Shown here: piece by piece, positions 1 through 9,440 of the stretch
Layout: each line of letters opens with the position of its first letter
Numbering within the stretch: the first letter of the stretch is position 1
Source of the DNA: Diaphorobacter aerolatus
GTDB lineage: Bacteria; Pseudomonadota; Gammaproteobacteria; Burkholderiales; Burkholderiaceae_C
Length of the DNA stretch: 64,000 nucleotides
Direction of reading: 5' to 3'
NCBI RefSeq assembly: GCF_014489535.1
Contig: NZ_CP060783.1
Span: 1,674,001-1,738,000, forward strand
Position numbers and translations under genes: made by a program
The notes under the pieces: generated by a model
The model's input: the letters and a program-made list of their open reading frames with translations, nothing else
Told to the model about the DNA's origin: nothing
Databases searched by the model: none

Positions 1-991
1 CCTTGACGGTGTTGTCGGGGTCAAAGATACGCATCACCATCTTCTCGCCGAACGCGGTCGGCAAGGTAGACAAACGCATTTCGACTTCGTCGCCGCCGGG
101 ATTGCGGGTCTTGATGCGGCCGTCCTGCGGGCGGCGCTTTTCGACCACGTCCATGCGCCCGAGCAGCTTCACGCGCGCGACCATGGCGTTGAGCACGCTC
201 ATCGGCATCTGATAGACCACGTGCAGCACACCGTCGATGCGAAAGCGGATCACGCCCTGCTCGCGGCGCGGCTCCAGGTGTATGTCGCTCGCGCGCTGGT
301 CGAACGCGTATTGCCAGAGCCAATCCACCACGCGCACCACGCCCTGATCGTTGGCATCGAGCTGCTTGTTGGCCTTGCCCAGTTCCACGAGTTGCTCGAA
401 GCTGCTGCCCACGGAGCTGCCACCCGACTTCTGCGCCTGCCAGACGGATTTGGCGAGCGCAAAGAACTCGGCGGTATAGCGCTTGATGTCCTCGGGATTG
501 GCCATCACGCGCGTCACGGTGCGCCGTGACTGGCGTTCGACCTCGCCCACCCAGTCGGTCACGAAAGGCTCGGCCGTGGCAACCACGATTTCCTTGGGCG
601 ACGCCTGCACCGGCAATATCTTGTGGCGCTCGGCGTAGCTCGCGCTCATGGCCTCGGACACGCGACCCACATCGACCTTGAGCGGATCGATGCGCAGATA
701 GGCCAGGCCGCTGTGCTGCGCCACGTATTCGGTCAGCATGTAGGTGTCGAGCGGCTTGCCGTCGACGGCGCGCACCATGCCCACGCTCGCCAGGCGCACC
801 AGCGGATGCTGCACGCTTTCAGCGCGCGAGCAGCGCTCGATGGTGCGATCCGCCACCTCGGCATCGATCACGCCTTCACTGCGCAGCCACTCCACGACCG
901 TGCGCCAGTCCAGCGGTCCATGATGCGCGCGCCGACGCGCGGGTTGCGGCGGGGAAGATGTCGAAGAAGAAGTGGCGCGTGACGTGCTCAT
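1..991 (-). CDS. GspE/PulE-family secretion or pilus ATPase, N-terminal part (cut by window edge)
   Basis: The frame opens with ATG at 991 and runs off the left edge, showing about 330 codons. Residues about 50-170 look like the T2SSE N-terminal domain. They are followed by the start of the ATPase core, with the SDIHLEPR box, the RFRIDGVLH stretch and the KRRPQDGRI segment. All are typical of the GspE/PilB/PulE family, which hydrolyses ATP at the cytoplasmic base of type II secretion or type IV pilus machines. The Walker A and B motifs would lie beyond the edge. It is the last visible gene of a minus-strand run (tatD, deoxyinosine glycosylase, spermidine synthase-like). No other secretion gene is nearby, so whether it serves secretion, pili or another role cannot be decided here. 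Confidence 0.85.
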   Translation of the reverse strand, partial: MSTSRATSSSTSSPPQPARRRAHHGPLDWRTVVEWLRSEGVIDAEVADRTIERCSRAESVQHPLVRLASVGMVRAVDGKPLDTYMLTEYVAQHSGLAYLRIDPLKVDVGRVSEAMSASYAERHKILPVQASPKEIVVATAEPFVTDWVGEVERQSRRTVTRVMANPEDIKRYTAEFFALAKSVWQAQKSGGSSVGSSFEQLVELGKANKQLDANDQGVVRVVDWLWQYAFDQRASDIHLEPRREQGVIRFRIDGVLHVVYQMPMSVLNAMVARVKLLGRMDVVEKRRPQDGRIKTRNPGGDEVEMRLSTLPTAFGEKMVMRIFDPDNTVK

Positions 992-1020
992 GATGCGTTG
1001 GTTCCCTTCGTTATTTTTTG

Positions 1021-1808
1021 TCATGTGGCCGAGCGTTCGGTCTTGACCGGCTTGAACACCCGCAGCCACTTGGGCGCGGGCAGGTCCCAGCGGGTCTTCA
1101 CGTCCTCGGCGCGCGCCATCAGGTCGGCACGCGTCGGGCGCGTGGGAGTGCGCTGCGCGAGCACAATGGTATTGCCCTCGCGCGTGGGTTTGAAGGCCCA
1201 GAGCGCATCGTCTCCAAATGCCTCGGCAAGCTTGGCCACGCTGCTTTCGTAGCTCGATGAACGGCCGAACAGATTCACGGTGAGCACGCCATCATCGCTC
1301 AGCAGCGCGCGGCAATCCTTATAGAACTCGGCACTGTCGAGCACCGGCGCGGCTGCATCATGGTCATACAGATCAACGGCCAGCGCATCGATCATGCCCA
1401 GCCATTTCTCGTCGCGGATTTCCACGGCGGCATCGCCGAGCACGACTTCGAGCTTCGGACCATCGGGCGGCAGCTTGAACCACGAACGGCAGACGCTGAT
1501 GACCTGCGGGTTGAGTTCGATGACCGTGGATTTCATGCGCAGCTTCTTCACGCAGAACTTGGTGATCGCGCCCGCGCCCAGGCCCAGTTGCATGGCGTGG
1601 CGGCGGACACGCGTTCCGGTTCGATGAACAGCAGCCAGGCCATCATGCGCTGCACGTATTCCAGTTCGATCTCGAACGGCGCCGCCATCTTCATCGAGCC
1701 CTGAATCCAGGGCGTGCCCAGATGCAGATAGCGCACGTCACCGTCATCGGAGATGCTCACTTCGGGCAGTTCCAGCGCAGCGGCCTGTTGTTTCTTTCGG
1801 GTAGTCAA
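1021..1808 (-). CDS. spermidine synthase-like SAM-dependent methyltransferase-fold protein (frameshift)
   Basis: Two overlapping minus-strand frames together give one protein. The N-terminal frame carries SISDDGDVRYLHLGTPWI, and the C-terminal frame carries the SAM-binding GLGAGAITKF, VIELNP and VVLGDAAVEI motifs. This is the Burkholderiales 'spermidine synthase' family of about 260 residues, which has the Rossmann fold but may not make spermidine. The frame breaks near 1600-1605; adding one C to a CC run on the coding strand restores continuity into the MQLGLGAG segment. I chose a TTG start at 1808, four bases after the stop of the upstream glycosylase. An ATG at 1853 in the same frame would overlap that gene by 41 bases. 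It is probably co-transcribed with its neighbours. Confidence 0.75.
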
Positions 1809-1812
1809 CTCT

Positions 1813-2343
1813 TCACACCAATCCGTAGGGTGCCAGCGCATCGCGCCAGGCATTCAGTTTTTTGTCGAAGCTCCACGACGCGTTGGCGGGACTTGTGGAC
1901 GGCAAACGCAGCGATTCGATTCTGTCATTGTCGTGTAAAGCCATGCTGCCGCGCACCGCCTTTGCGTGCCGGAAGCTCTCGCCTCCATTGTGGGCGATGG
2001 CGGCGAGTCGCGGGAGCTGTTTTTGCAACGCAGCAAAATCGTTCACACGCGCGTTGCAGATGTTGGAATCAAGACTGCCCTCGCGTTCGCAGGCCGCATA
2101 CACGTCCCAGATGCCGAGTCCGCGCTCGAGCAGCCATTGGCAGCGCGCCGCGTAGTCCTCGCGCGAAGGCAGGGCCTGTGCCGGCCAGAGGGCCGCGAGA
2201 ATCTTCCAGAAATGGTTCTGCGGGTGTCCGTAGTACTGGGATGCGCGCAGCGACGCCACGCCCGGAAAACTGCCAAGCACCAGCACGCGGGTCTGCGCGC
2301 CGACGATGGGCGGCAGGCCGATCAACGGGGATTCTTCGGCCAT
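1813..2343 (-). CDS. DNA-deoxyinosine glycosylase (uracil-DNA glycosylase superfamily)
   Basis: The 176-residue protein has the UDG-superfamily N-terminal motif LVLGSFPG and the YYGHPQNHFW segment characteristic of the family annotated as DNA-deoxyinosine glycosylase. A C-terminal SPAN segment is also present. The family excises deaminated adenine (hypoxanthine) from DNA. The start overlaps the 3' end of the TatD-like DNase gene by 22 bases, indicating translational coupling in a small DNA-maintenance operon. No frame defects were seen. Confidence 0.85.
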   Translation of the reverse strand: MAEESPLIGLPPIVGAQTRVLVLGSFPGVASLRASQYYGHPQNHFWKILAALWPAQALPSREDYAARCQWLLERGLGIWDVYAACEREGSLDSNICNARVNDFAALQKQLPRLAAIAHNGGESFRHAKAVRGSMALHDNDRIESLRLPSTSPANASWSFDKKLNAWRDALAPYGLV

Positions 2344-3212
2344 GCTTCGGTTCCCTGGGCAACGAACGGAGCGAGCTTTGGCAGCGCCGCGACCGCATTG
2401 GCAACGCTGACACGCGCCAGTTCGCGCGCATCCAGTCCGCGAAGTCCCGCGAGGACCTCGGCGATCCGTGGCAGTTCGGCGGGCGTGTTGCGCGCCTGCG
2501 GCACGCCGGCTTCGCGCTGCTGCGCGGTCACGTAGAGCCAGTGCGGCGGGATGTCGGGTGAGTCGGTTTCGAGCACCAGCGCCTCCACGGGCAATTGCTC
2601 GGCAAGCCGCCGCAATTGCAGCGCCCGCTCGAACGTCAGTGCGCCGCCGAAGCCGAGCTTGAAACCCATGTCGATGAAGACCCTGGCCTGCTGAAGGCTG
2701 CCGTTGAAGGCGTGGGCGATACCGCCGACCACAGGCAATTCACGCAGATGCTTGAGCAACCGGTCCGCCGAGCGCCGCACGTGCACGATCACCGGCAACC
2801 CGAAACGCCGCGCCAGTTGCAACTGCTCGCGGTAGAAATGCTCCTGCCGCCCGGAGTCGAGCCCGGGCACGAAATAGTCGAGTCCGATCTCGCCGACGGC
2901 CACCAGACGCGGATCGCCCTGCCCCTCGGCCAGCGCGCGCCCAAGTTCCGCGATATCGGCTTCGCGCGCATCGGGCGTGAACAGCGGATGAATGCCAAGC
3001 GCGTAGCTGTCGCCCCAGCGGTGCGCGAGGTCGCGGCACACGCTCCAGTTGCTGCGTTCAACCGCCGGAATCACGCAATGCGCCACGCCCGCGCGCCGTG
3101 CGTCCTCGCGCATCGCATCGGCATGGGCCTGGCCGCCGTGCGCGACGAACTCGTCGAGATGGCAATGGGTGTCCACCCAATACGGACGGGAAAAATCAAA
3201 AGCAGGCTGCAT
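2322..3212 (-). CDS. TatD-family metal-dependent deoxyribonuclease
   Basis: The amidohydrolase-fold nuclease has the expected ordered motifs: THCHLDE near the N terminus, GEIGLDYF, HVRRS, HAFNG and ETDSPD. The metal-binding histidines, glutamate and aspartate are therefore present. The length of 296 residues is normal. The ATG at 3212 (MQPAFDF) was chosen because it places the HxH motif about 17 residues in, as in homologues; the open frame continues upstream without family similarity. It is the first gene of the minus-strand operon ending in the GspE-like gene. The family repairs or degrades DNA ends and has been linked to oxidative damage repair. Confidence 0.9.
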   Translation of the reverse strand: MQPAFDFSRPYWVDTHCHLDEFVAHGGQAHADAMREDARRAGVAHCVIPAVERSNWSVCRDLAHRWGDSYALGIHPLFTPDAREADIAELGRALAEGQGDPRLVAVGEIGLDYFVPGLDSGRQEHFYREQLQLARRFGLPVIVHVRRSADRLLKHLRELPVVGGIAHAFNGSLQQARVFIDMGFKLGFGGALTFERALQLRRLAEQLPVEALVLETDSPDIPPHWLYVTAQQREAGVPQARNTPAELPRIAEVLAGLRGLDARELARVSVANAVAALPKLAPFVAQGTEAWPKNPR

Positions 3213-3442
3213 ATTGGCGATGATGCCGCAGAACCCGTCCGCAGATCGCCGAAACCGCCGATGTGAGGGCTGGAAACATTGGTCAATTCCCTGTAAGACG
3301 AAATCCAATTCGCTGTGCAGCACGCGACAATCCGTGCTACTGTGATTCCGACTTCGTTGACAAATCCGCCACAACCGCTTTGATTGAAGGAAGAGCGCCC
3401 CGCGCGACATGCGCATCGGGACGCCGCCGCCGAAGGTGAAGC

Positions 3443-4378
3443 ATGCCCCGGATCGCCCGTTACAGCCGTTCACGTCGCGACCCTGTCCTCTCCGCCGGGG
3501 ACACGCCGCCGCAGAGCGCCGAAAGCGTGACGGATAAGGCGCACGCGACTTCCTCCGAGGCCGCAGACGCGCCAGCGCCCGCTGCGGGTCGCGTGCCACG
3601 ACACATCTGGCCGCTGTTGATATTCGTGCTGGCGCTGAACGCGGGCGTTCTCGGCTACTGGGGGCATGAGCAGAAAAATCGCGCGCCGCAGCAACTCACG
3701 CAAAAGGACATCGACGCAGCCGTGCTGCACACGCTCGCGACGCAGACCCTGCCGTCGCCCACCGCGCGTGCGGCCGCGAAGATTGCGCCCTCGGTCGTGC
3801 ATGTCGTGGGATACACGCGCACCAAACGCGGCACCGAGGTCGAGCGCGGCGAAGGCACGGGGGTGGTCGTGATCGACACCGGAATCATCCTCACCAATCT
3901 GCACGTGGTCAACGGCTCGCGCCGCATCGAGGTGCAGTTCGCGGACGGCTCCACGTCCAATGCGGTGGTGGTCAACGTGCAGGTCGAAAACGATCTTGCG
4001 GTGCTCAAGGCCAGCGAGCCGCCCGACGACCTGCAGGCCGCGGCGATGCGCTCCACCGAGGGGCTGAATGCGGGCGATCAGGTCGTGGCCGTGGGCTTTC
4101 CGTTCGGTATCGGGCCGTCGGTTTCGGCGGGCGTCATTTCGGGTTTCAAACGCGAATTCCAGTCACCCGAGGGCAAGCAGGTGCTGCGCAATCTGATCCA
4201 GTTCGATGCGCCCGCCAATCCCGGCAATTCCGGCGGGCCGCTGGTCACCATGGATGGCGAGGTCATAGGCATCGTCACCGCCATTCTGAATCCGACCGCA
4301 TCGCGAACCTCGCTTGGCATCGGCTTTGCCGTGCCCATCGAAAACGCGGCCAAGGCCATCGGATCACCGCCTTTCTGA
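3443..4378 (+). CDS. membrane-anchored HtrA-like trypsin-fold protease lacking a PDZ domain
   Basis: The protein has about 50 polar residues, one membrane helix at about 55-72 and then a single S1C protease domain. The catalytic triad is visible: His154 (TNLHVV), Asp184 (VENDLAVL) and Ser263 (PGNSGGPL). The chain stops at 311 residues, right after the protease domain, so the C-terminal PDZ domain of DegP/DegS is missing. The protease domain is expected in the periplasm. The next gene, a MoxR ATPase, starts 42 bases downstream on the same strand, suggesting an envelope-stress or complex-assembly operon. The substrate is unknown. Confidence 0.85.
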   Translation: MPRIARYSRSRRDPVLSAGDTPPQSAESVTDKAHATSSEAADAPAPAAGRVPRHIWPLLIFVLALNAGVLGYWGHEQKNRAPQQLTQKDIDAAVLHTLATQTLPSPTARAAAKIAPSVVHVVGYTRTKRGTEVERGEGTGVVVIDTGIILTNLHVVNGSRRIEVQFADGSTSNAVVVNVQVENDLAVLKASEPPDDLQAAAMRSTEGLNAGDQVVAVGFPFGIGPSVSAGVISGFKREFQSPEGKQVLRNLIQFDAPANPGNSGGPLVTMDGEVIGIVTAILNPTASRTSLGIGFAVPIENAAKAIGSPPF

Positions 4379-4420
4379 CTTGGCGACCCGTCACCACCGC
4401 GCGCAAAAAAGAGGACGCAC

Positions 4421-5443
4421 ATGATCGAGTACACCGGCAGCCCCCAGTCCCAGCCCACCGCCGTGCTGATGGAGCAGATCCTCTATGAAATCAAGCGTGT
4501 GGTCGTCGGGCAGGATCGCTTTCTCGAACGCGTGATGGTCGCCATCCTCGCGCAGGGCCATCTGCTGGTCGAAGGCGTTCCGGGTCTCGCCAAGACGCTG
4601 ACCGTGAAGACGCTGGCGGGCACCATCAATGGACACTTCCGGCGCATCCAGTTCACGCCCGACCTCGTGCCCGCCGACCTGATCGGCACGCGCATGTACA
4701 ACCAGCGCACGGGCGAATTCAGCACCACGCTCGGGCCGGTTTTCACGAACCTGTTGCTGGCCGACGAAATCAACCGCGCGCCCGCCAAGGTGCAAAGCGC
4801 GCTGCTCGAGGTGATGCAGGAACGCCAGGTGACGATTGCGGGCGAGACGCACCGCGTGGCCGAACCGTTTCTCGTGCTCGCAACACAGAACCCCATTGAA
4901 ACCGAGGGCACTTACGCGCTGCCCGAGGCGCAGGTGGACCGCTTCATGATGAAGGTGCTGATCGGCTATCCGACCGAAGACGAAGAGTTCGTGATCGCAG
5001 AGCGCGCGCTGGCCCCCGCCGTGGCGGTGCAGGCGGTTGCCAGCACCGCGCAACTCGCCGAGCTGCAGCGCGTCACGCGCGAGGTCTACGTCGATCCGTC
5101 GTTGCTCCAATACGCGGTGCGCATGGTTGCGGCGACGCGCAATCCCGGTGTCTACGGCCTCAAGGACCTCTCCGGTGCCATTGCCTGTGGTGCCAGCCCG
5201 CGCGCGACGATTGCGCTGGCCGAGGGCGCGCAGGCGCTTGCACTGATGCGCGGGCGCAGCTACGTGCTGCTTGAAGACATCAAGGAACTCGCCCATGACG
5301 TGCTGCGCCACCGCATCACGCTGTCATATGAAGCCATGGCCGACGCGCAGCAGGTGGATTCGCTGATCGACCAGATCATGGTGCGTCTGCCCGCGCCCGC
5401 GCGTTCGGCCGACATCACCGGCAAGGAGGCCCGCCGTGCCTGA
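4421..5443 (+). CDS. MoxR-family AAA+ ATPase
   Basis: The 340-residue AAA_3 ATPase has Walker A (GVPGLAKT), Walker B (LLADEINRAPAK), a sensor-1 region (LVLATQNPIETEGTY) and the C-terminal lid. MoxR proteins act as chaperone-like ATPases with VWA-domain partners to mature enzyme complexes. It is followed by a DUF58 gene whose GTG start overlaps it by 8 bases, then by a VWA membrane protein. That is the standard MoxR-DUF58-VWA order. A purine-rich stretch (aaaagagga) lies about 6 bases before the ATG. Confidence 0.92.
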   Translation: MIEYTGSPQSQPTAVLMEQILYEIKRVVVGQDRFLERVMVAILAQGHLLVEGVPGLAKTLTVKTLAGTINGHFRRIQFTPDLVPADLIGTRMYNQRTGEFSTTLGPVFTNLLLADEINRAPAKVQSALLEVMQERQVTIAGETHRVAEPFLVLATQNPIETEGTYALPEAQVDRFMMKVLIGYPTEDEEFVIAERALAPAVAVQAVASTAQLAELQRVTREVYVDPSLLQYAVRMVAATRNPGVYGLKDLSGAIACGASPRATIALAEGAQALALMRGRSYVLLEDIKELAHDVLRHRITLSYEAMADAQQVDSLIDQIMVRLPAPARSADITGKEARRA

Positions 5444-6416
5444 AACAACAAGCGGCGCCCTCATCACCGCGCCCGCCATCACGCAGACCGCCGAGCGGCT
5501 GCTGCAACGGCTGGAATGGCGCGTGCTCAGGCGGCTCGATGGTTTGCTGCAGGGCGACTATCGCACCCTGATGCGCGGCGCGGGAATCGATCTGGCCGAC
5601 CTGCGCGAATACCAGACGCATGATGATGTGCGCCACATCGACTGGAACGTGACCGCGCGCCTTTCCACGCCGCACGTGCGGGTGTTCACGGAAGACCGCG
5701 AACTGACCGCGTGGTTTCTGCTCGATCTGAGCCCGTCGGTCGATTTTGGTCCGCCCGGCCACAGCAAGCGCGATCAGCTCACGGGCTTCGTGGGCGTGCT
5801 GGCGCGGCTGTTCACGCGCCGCGGCAATCGTGTGGGTGCCGTGCTGCATGCCGGTGCGGGGCGCGACAGGACCCTGCCCGCGCGCAGCAGCCGCGCCCAT
5901 GTGCTGCAACTGCTTCACCTGCTGATGGGCAACAACGCAGCGCGGCAAAGGCCTGCTGAAAAAACGGCTCAGGGCACGACGCAGTTGCACCATTTGCTGG
6001 AGTCCGCGCAGGGATTGCTGCGGCGTCGCTCCACGGTATTTCTGGTCTCTGATTTCATGAGCGATCCGGGCTGGGAAAGGCCGCTCGCGCAACTCGCGCA
6101 GCGCCACGACGTGGTCGCCGTGCGCCTGCTCGATCCGCTCGAACTGGCGCTGCCCGACATCGGTCTCGTCTGGATGCGCGACCCCGAAACCGGCGAGCGC
6201 CTGCACGTGGACACGCGCAGCAGCGGCTTTCGCAAACGCTACGCGCGCCTTGCGGCTGAGCGCGAGGAGCAGTTGCGCGCCAACCTCGCGCGGGCCGGAG
6301 TCGACACGCTGGAACTGGCGACCGATGATGATCTGCTGGACAGCATGATGCGCTTTCTCGCGCTGCGCGGATTGCGTTCCGCGCAGCCCGCACGACTCGC
6401 GAATTCGCGGCACTGA
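5436..6416 (+). CDS. DUF58 domain protein of a MoxR-VWA cluster
   Basis: The 326-residue protein contains the DUF58 signature (TRDDVRHIDWN-like; here YQTHDDVRHIDWNVTAR) around residue 65. It is followed by a degenerate VWA-like region (LLDLSPSVDF, VFLVSDFMSD). It starts with GTG and overlaps the MoxR gene by 8 bases, so the two are probably translationally coupled. DUF58 proteins accompany MoxR ATPases, but their biochemical activity is not established. No transmembrane segment is evident. Confidence 0.9.
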   Translation: MPETTSGALITAPAITQTAERLLQRLEWRVLRRLDGLLQGDYRTLMRGAGIDLADLREYQTHDDVRHIDWNVTARLSTPHVRVFTEDRELTAWFLLDLSPSVDFGPPGHSKRDQLTGFVGVLARLFTRRGNRVGAVLHAGAGRDRTLPARSSRAHVLQLLHLLMGNNAARQRPAEKTAQGTTQLHHLLESAQGLLRRRSTVFLVSDFMSDPGWERPLAQLAQRHDVVAVRLLDPLELALPDIGLVWMRDPETGERLHVDTRSSGFRKRYARLAAEREEQLRANLARAGVDTLELATDDDLLDSMMRFLALRGLRSAQPARLANSRH

Positions 6417-6453
6417 TTGCATTGCAGCCAAGAAAGAAAGGAGCACAGGCAAC

Positions 6454-7500
6454 ATGGCATTTCTCTGGCCCGGCATGCTCTGGCTGCTGCTGCTCCTGCC
6501 GCTGTTGGTGCTCGTCTACTGGCTGGCCCAGCGGCGGCGGCGCACCACCGCGCTCGACTACCCGGCACTGTCGCTGGTGCGCGAAGCCATGGGCGTCGGC
6601 CAGCGCATGCGCCGCCACATTCCACCGCTGCTGTGTTTCATCGGCCTGGCGGCGCTGCTGCTGGCGGCCGCGCGGCCGCTGGCCAAGCTCAGCCTGCCTT
6701 CGGACAAGCAGACCATCGTGCTCGCGATGGATGTCTCGGGCAGCATGCGCGCCACCGACGTCGAGCCCAATCGCCTCGTCGCCGCCCAGAACGCGGCCAA
6801 GGCCTTCATCGCCGCGCTGCCGCGCAACGTGCGCGTTTCGGTCGTGGCGTTTGCAGGCACGGCGCAGATCGCGCAGTTGCCGACACAGAATCACGAGGAC
6901 CTGAACGCCGCCATCGATTCATTCCAGTTGCAGCGCGGCACCGCCACCGGCAACGGCATCCTGATGGCGCTGGCGGCGATCTTCCCCGGCAGCGGCATCG
7001 ATCTCGCGGCGCTGTCCGGTCGCGATGGCATGCACACGCGCAGCATCGACGAGGCCATGAACAACGATGCGCGCCGCGCACCGCCCGCACCGGTCGAACC
7101 CGGCTCGTTCAACTCCGCCGCCATCGTCATGCTCTCGGATGGTCAGCGCAACACCGGCGTCGATCCGATGCTCGCCGCGCAATGGGCCGCAGACCGCGGC
7201 GTGCGCGTCTATACCGTGGGCGTTGGCACACCCGAAGGCACGGTGATCGAGTTCGAGGGCTGGTCGATGCGCGTGCGGCTGGACGAGGAAACGCTCAAGA
7301 CCGTTGCCAAGGTCACCAAGGCCGAATACTTCCATGCGGCCACCGCGCAGGACCTGCTCAAGGTCTATGAGACCCTGCACTCGCGGCTCACGCTGGAAAA
7401 GCGCGAGACCGAAATCGCCTCGCTGCTGTCGCTGGCAGGCGCGCTGTTCATCATTCTCGCCGCGACGCTTTCGCTGTGGTGGTACGGGCGGGTCATGTAG
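6454..7500 (+). CDS. BatA-like VWA domain membrane protein
   Basis: The protein has two N-terminal hydrophobic helices (about residues 4-23 and 50-68), a von Willebrand A domain and a C-terminal helix (about 325-342). The MIDAS motif is intact (MDVSGSM, first Asp at residue 93; also LSDGQRNTG). This is the BatA topology, with the VWA domain in the periplasm held by flanking helices. It lies 37 bases after DUF58 and ends the protease-MoxR-DUF58-VWA operon. BatB/TPR partners do not follow; the next gene is unrelated. Confidence 0.88.
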   Translation: MAFLWPGMLWLLLLLPLLVLVYWLAQRRRRTTALDYPALSLVREAMGVGQRMRRHIPPLLCFIGLAALLLAAARPLAKLSLPSDKQTIVLAMDVSGSMRATDVEPNRLVAAQNAAKAFIAALPRNVRVSVVAFAGTAQIAQLPTQNHEDLNAAIDSFQLQRGTATGNGILMALAAIFPGSGIDLAALSGRDGMHTRSIDEAMNNDARRAPPAPVEPGSFNSAAIVMLSDGQRNTGVDPMLAAQWAADRGVRVYTVGVGTPEGTVIEFEGWSMRVRLDEETLKTVAKVTKAEYFHAATAQDLLKVYETLHSRLTLEKRETEIASLLSLAGALFIILAATLSLWWYGRVM

Positions 7501-7613
7501 GGCCTGAGCGCCGAATTCGCTGCGCTCAAAGTATCATCATCCGGCAGGAGTTCGCCTGGCGCCGCTCCGTGCCCTCTTCCTGGCCACCACAACACCCCTA
7601 AAAAGGCAAGCGC

Positions 7614-8720
7614 ATGCTGACTCGCCGCTCCATCGTCCAATGTGCCGCCGGCACCGCCACCAGTGCCTTGCTTCCCGCCGCAATGGCCGAGCGAGCGCGC
7701 ACCACGGCACGTGCCGCAGACTACTGGTATCCCGACGAGGCCCTGCCGCATGAGCGGACCTTCATGCAGTGGCCCAACAGCCGCCGGGTTCACAGCGATG
7801 CGGCCTTTCTCGCGGATCTTCAGCAGACCATTGCCGACATCGCCAATGCGATTGCCGAATTCGAGCCGGTCGTCATGCTGGCCGGTGCCGAACACCGACG
7901 CCGTATCGAGAAGCTGGTGTCTCGCAAGGTGAACGTGTGGGACGTTGCCACCGACGACCTGTGGTGCCGTGATTCCGGCCCGTCGTTTGTCGTGAATGGA
8001 AAGGGCGGGCTCGCCGTGACCCAGTTCAACTTCAATGGCTGGGGCAACAAGCAGGTGCACGCCAACGATGGCAAGGTGGCGGCGAAGGTCGCGAGCCGGC
8101 TGGGAATTCCGGTTTTCAATGCGGGGCTGGTCGGCGAGGCCGGAGGTGTGGAGACCGACGGTCACGGCACGCTCATCGCGCACGAAAGCAGCTTCATCAA
8201 CCCGAACAGAAATCGTGGCAGCAAGGCGGATGTGGAGTCGAAACTGCTGCAGACCATGGGCGCTCGAAAAGTCATCTGGGCACCGGGCATCAAGGGCGCC
8301 GACATCACCGACTACCACATTGATGCGCTGGCCCGTTTCGTGAAGCCCGGCAAGGTGCTGATCCAGATGGGCAGCGAGATCGACCCCGACGATCCGTGGT
8401 CGGTCTCGGCCTTCGAGACGCGCGACATTCTCGCGAATGCGACCGATGCCAAGGGCCGCAAGCTGGAACTGTTCGTGCTACCCGAGCCCAAGGCGCCGCG
8501 CGTGGAAACGCCGGATTTCGTCGCCTCGTATGTCAATTACTACGTGTGCAACGGCGCGGTGATCGCCGCCGAATTCGGCGACAAGGCCGCGGACCGGCAG
8601 GCCAAACGCATGCTGGCCGATCTGTATCCGGGGCGCGAAATCGTCATGTTGAACGTCGACGATCTCGGCAGCATCGGCGGCGGCATCCATTGCGCAACCC
8701 ACGAGCAGCCGAGAGTTTGA
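7614..8720 (+). CDS. exported agmatine deiminase / peptidyl-arginine deiminase family protein
   Basis: The 368-residue protein belongs to the porphyromonas-type PAD/AguA family, with YWYPDEALPHERTFMQWP, WCRDSGPSF, the EGG-like EAGGVETDG and TDYHIDA motifs. A C-terminal GGGIHCATH carries the nucleophile Cys360. Family members hydrolyse agmatine to N-carbamoylputrescine or act on related guanidino compounds. Unlike cytosolic AguA, this protein opens with a twin-arginine-type leader (LTRRSIVQ followed by a hydrophobic Ala-rich stretch to about residue 25). It is therefore predicted to be exported folded. It stands alone, convergent with lolD. Confidence 0.85.
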   Translation: MLTRRSIVQCAAGTATSALLPAAMAERARTTARAADYWYPDEALPHERTFMQWPNSRRVHSDAAFLADLQQTIADIANAIAEFEPVVMLAGAEHRRRIEKLVSRKVNVWDVATDDLWCRDSGPSFVVNGKGGLAVTQFNFNGWGNKQVHANDGKVAAKVASRLGIPVFNAGLVGEAGGVETDGHGTLIAHESSFINPNRNRGSKADVESKLLQTMGARKVIWAPGIKGADITDYHIDALARFVKPGKVLIQMGSEIDPDDPWSVSAFETRDILANATDAKGRKLELFVLPEPKAPRVETPDFVASYVNYYVCNGAVIAAEFGDKAADRQAKRMLADLYPGREIVMLNVDDLGSIGGGIHCATHEQPRV

Positions 8721-8741
8721 ACGAACGCCGCGCCGCACGGC

Positions 8742-9440
8742 TCAGAGGTTTCCGGCAACGAGGCGCAGCACCCGGTCGCAGCGCGCCGCCAGCGACTCAT
8801 CGTGGGTCACCATCACGAATGCGGTTCCGCGCTCGCGCGCCAACTGCATCATCAGCGCAAACACCGCATCCGCCGTCGTGCGATCCAGATTGCCCGTGGG
8901 CTCGTCGGCCAGCACGCAGGCCGGCGCGGTGACCAGCGCGCGCGCAATCGCGACACGCTGACGCTCGCCGCCCGAGAGCTCGGCGGGACGGTGGTGCACG
9001 CGTTGCGCAAGTCCTACGGAGTTCAGCATCGCATCGGCGCTCGCGAGGCAGCGCTCCATGTCCCAGCGACGAATGCGCAGCGGCATGGCCACGTTGTCAC
9101 GCGCGCTGAATTCGGGCAACAGGTGGTGGAACTGGTAGATGAAACCCAGATGCTCGTTGCGCAGACGGCCCTGCTTTTCGGCGGACAGCCGCCCCAGGTC
9201 CTGCCCCATGAGTTCAACGCTGCCCGTGGTCGGCGAATCAAGGCCGCCCAATAGGTGCAGCAAGGTGCTCTTGCCGGAACCCGACGAGCCGACGATGGCC
9301 AGCGTCTCGCCCGCATAGACCTCGAGATCGACGCCGTGCAGCACGGTCACGTCGAGCCGCCCCTCTTCGAATCGCTTGGTCAGCCCGCGCGCGCGCAGCA
9401 CCACTTTTGCGTGCCTGGTTTCGTTACTCACATCACTCAT
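8742..9440 (-). CDS. lolD: LolD, ATPase of the lipoprotein-releasing ABC complex
   Basis: The 232-residue ABC ATPase has Walker A (GSSGSGKST), a Q-loop ([10 protein letters not shown]), signature LSGGERQR, Walker B ([11 protein letters not shown]) and an H-loop (MVTHDE). The [10 protein letters not shown] segment and the adjacent lolC/E gene identify LolD rather than the related MacB or FtsE. LolCDE extracts mature lipoproteins from the inner membrane and hands them to LolA. The start overlaps the upstream lolC/E gene by 8 bases. Confidence 0.92.
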   Translation of the reverse strand: MSDVSNETRHAKVVLRARGLTKRFEEGRLDVTVLHGVDLEVYAGETLAIVGSSGSGKSTLLHLLGGLDSPTTGSVELMGQDLGRLSAEKQGRLRNEHLGFIYQFHHLLPEFSARDNVAMPLRIRRWDMERCLASADAMLNSVGLAQRVHHRPAELSGGERQRVAIARALVTAPACVLADEPTGNLDRTTADAVFALMMQLARERGTAFVMVTHDESLAARCDRVLRLVAGNL

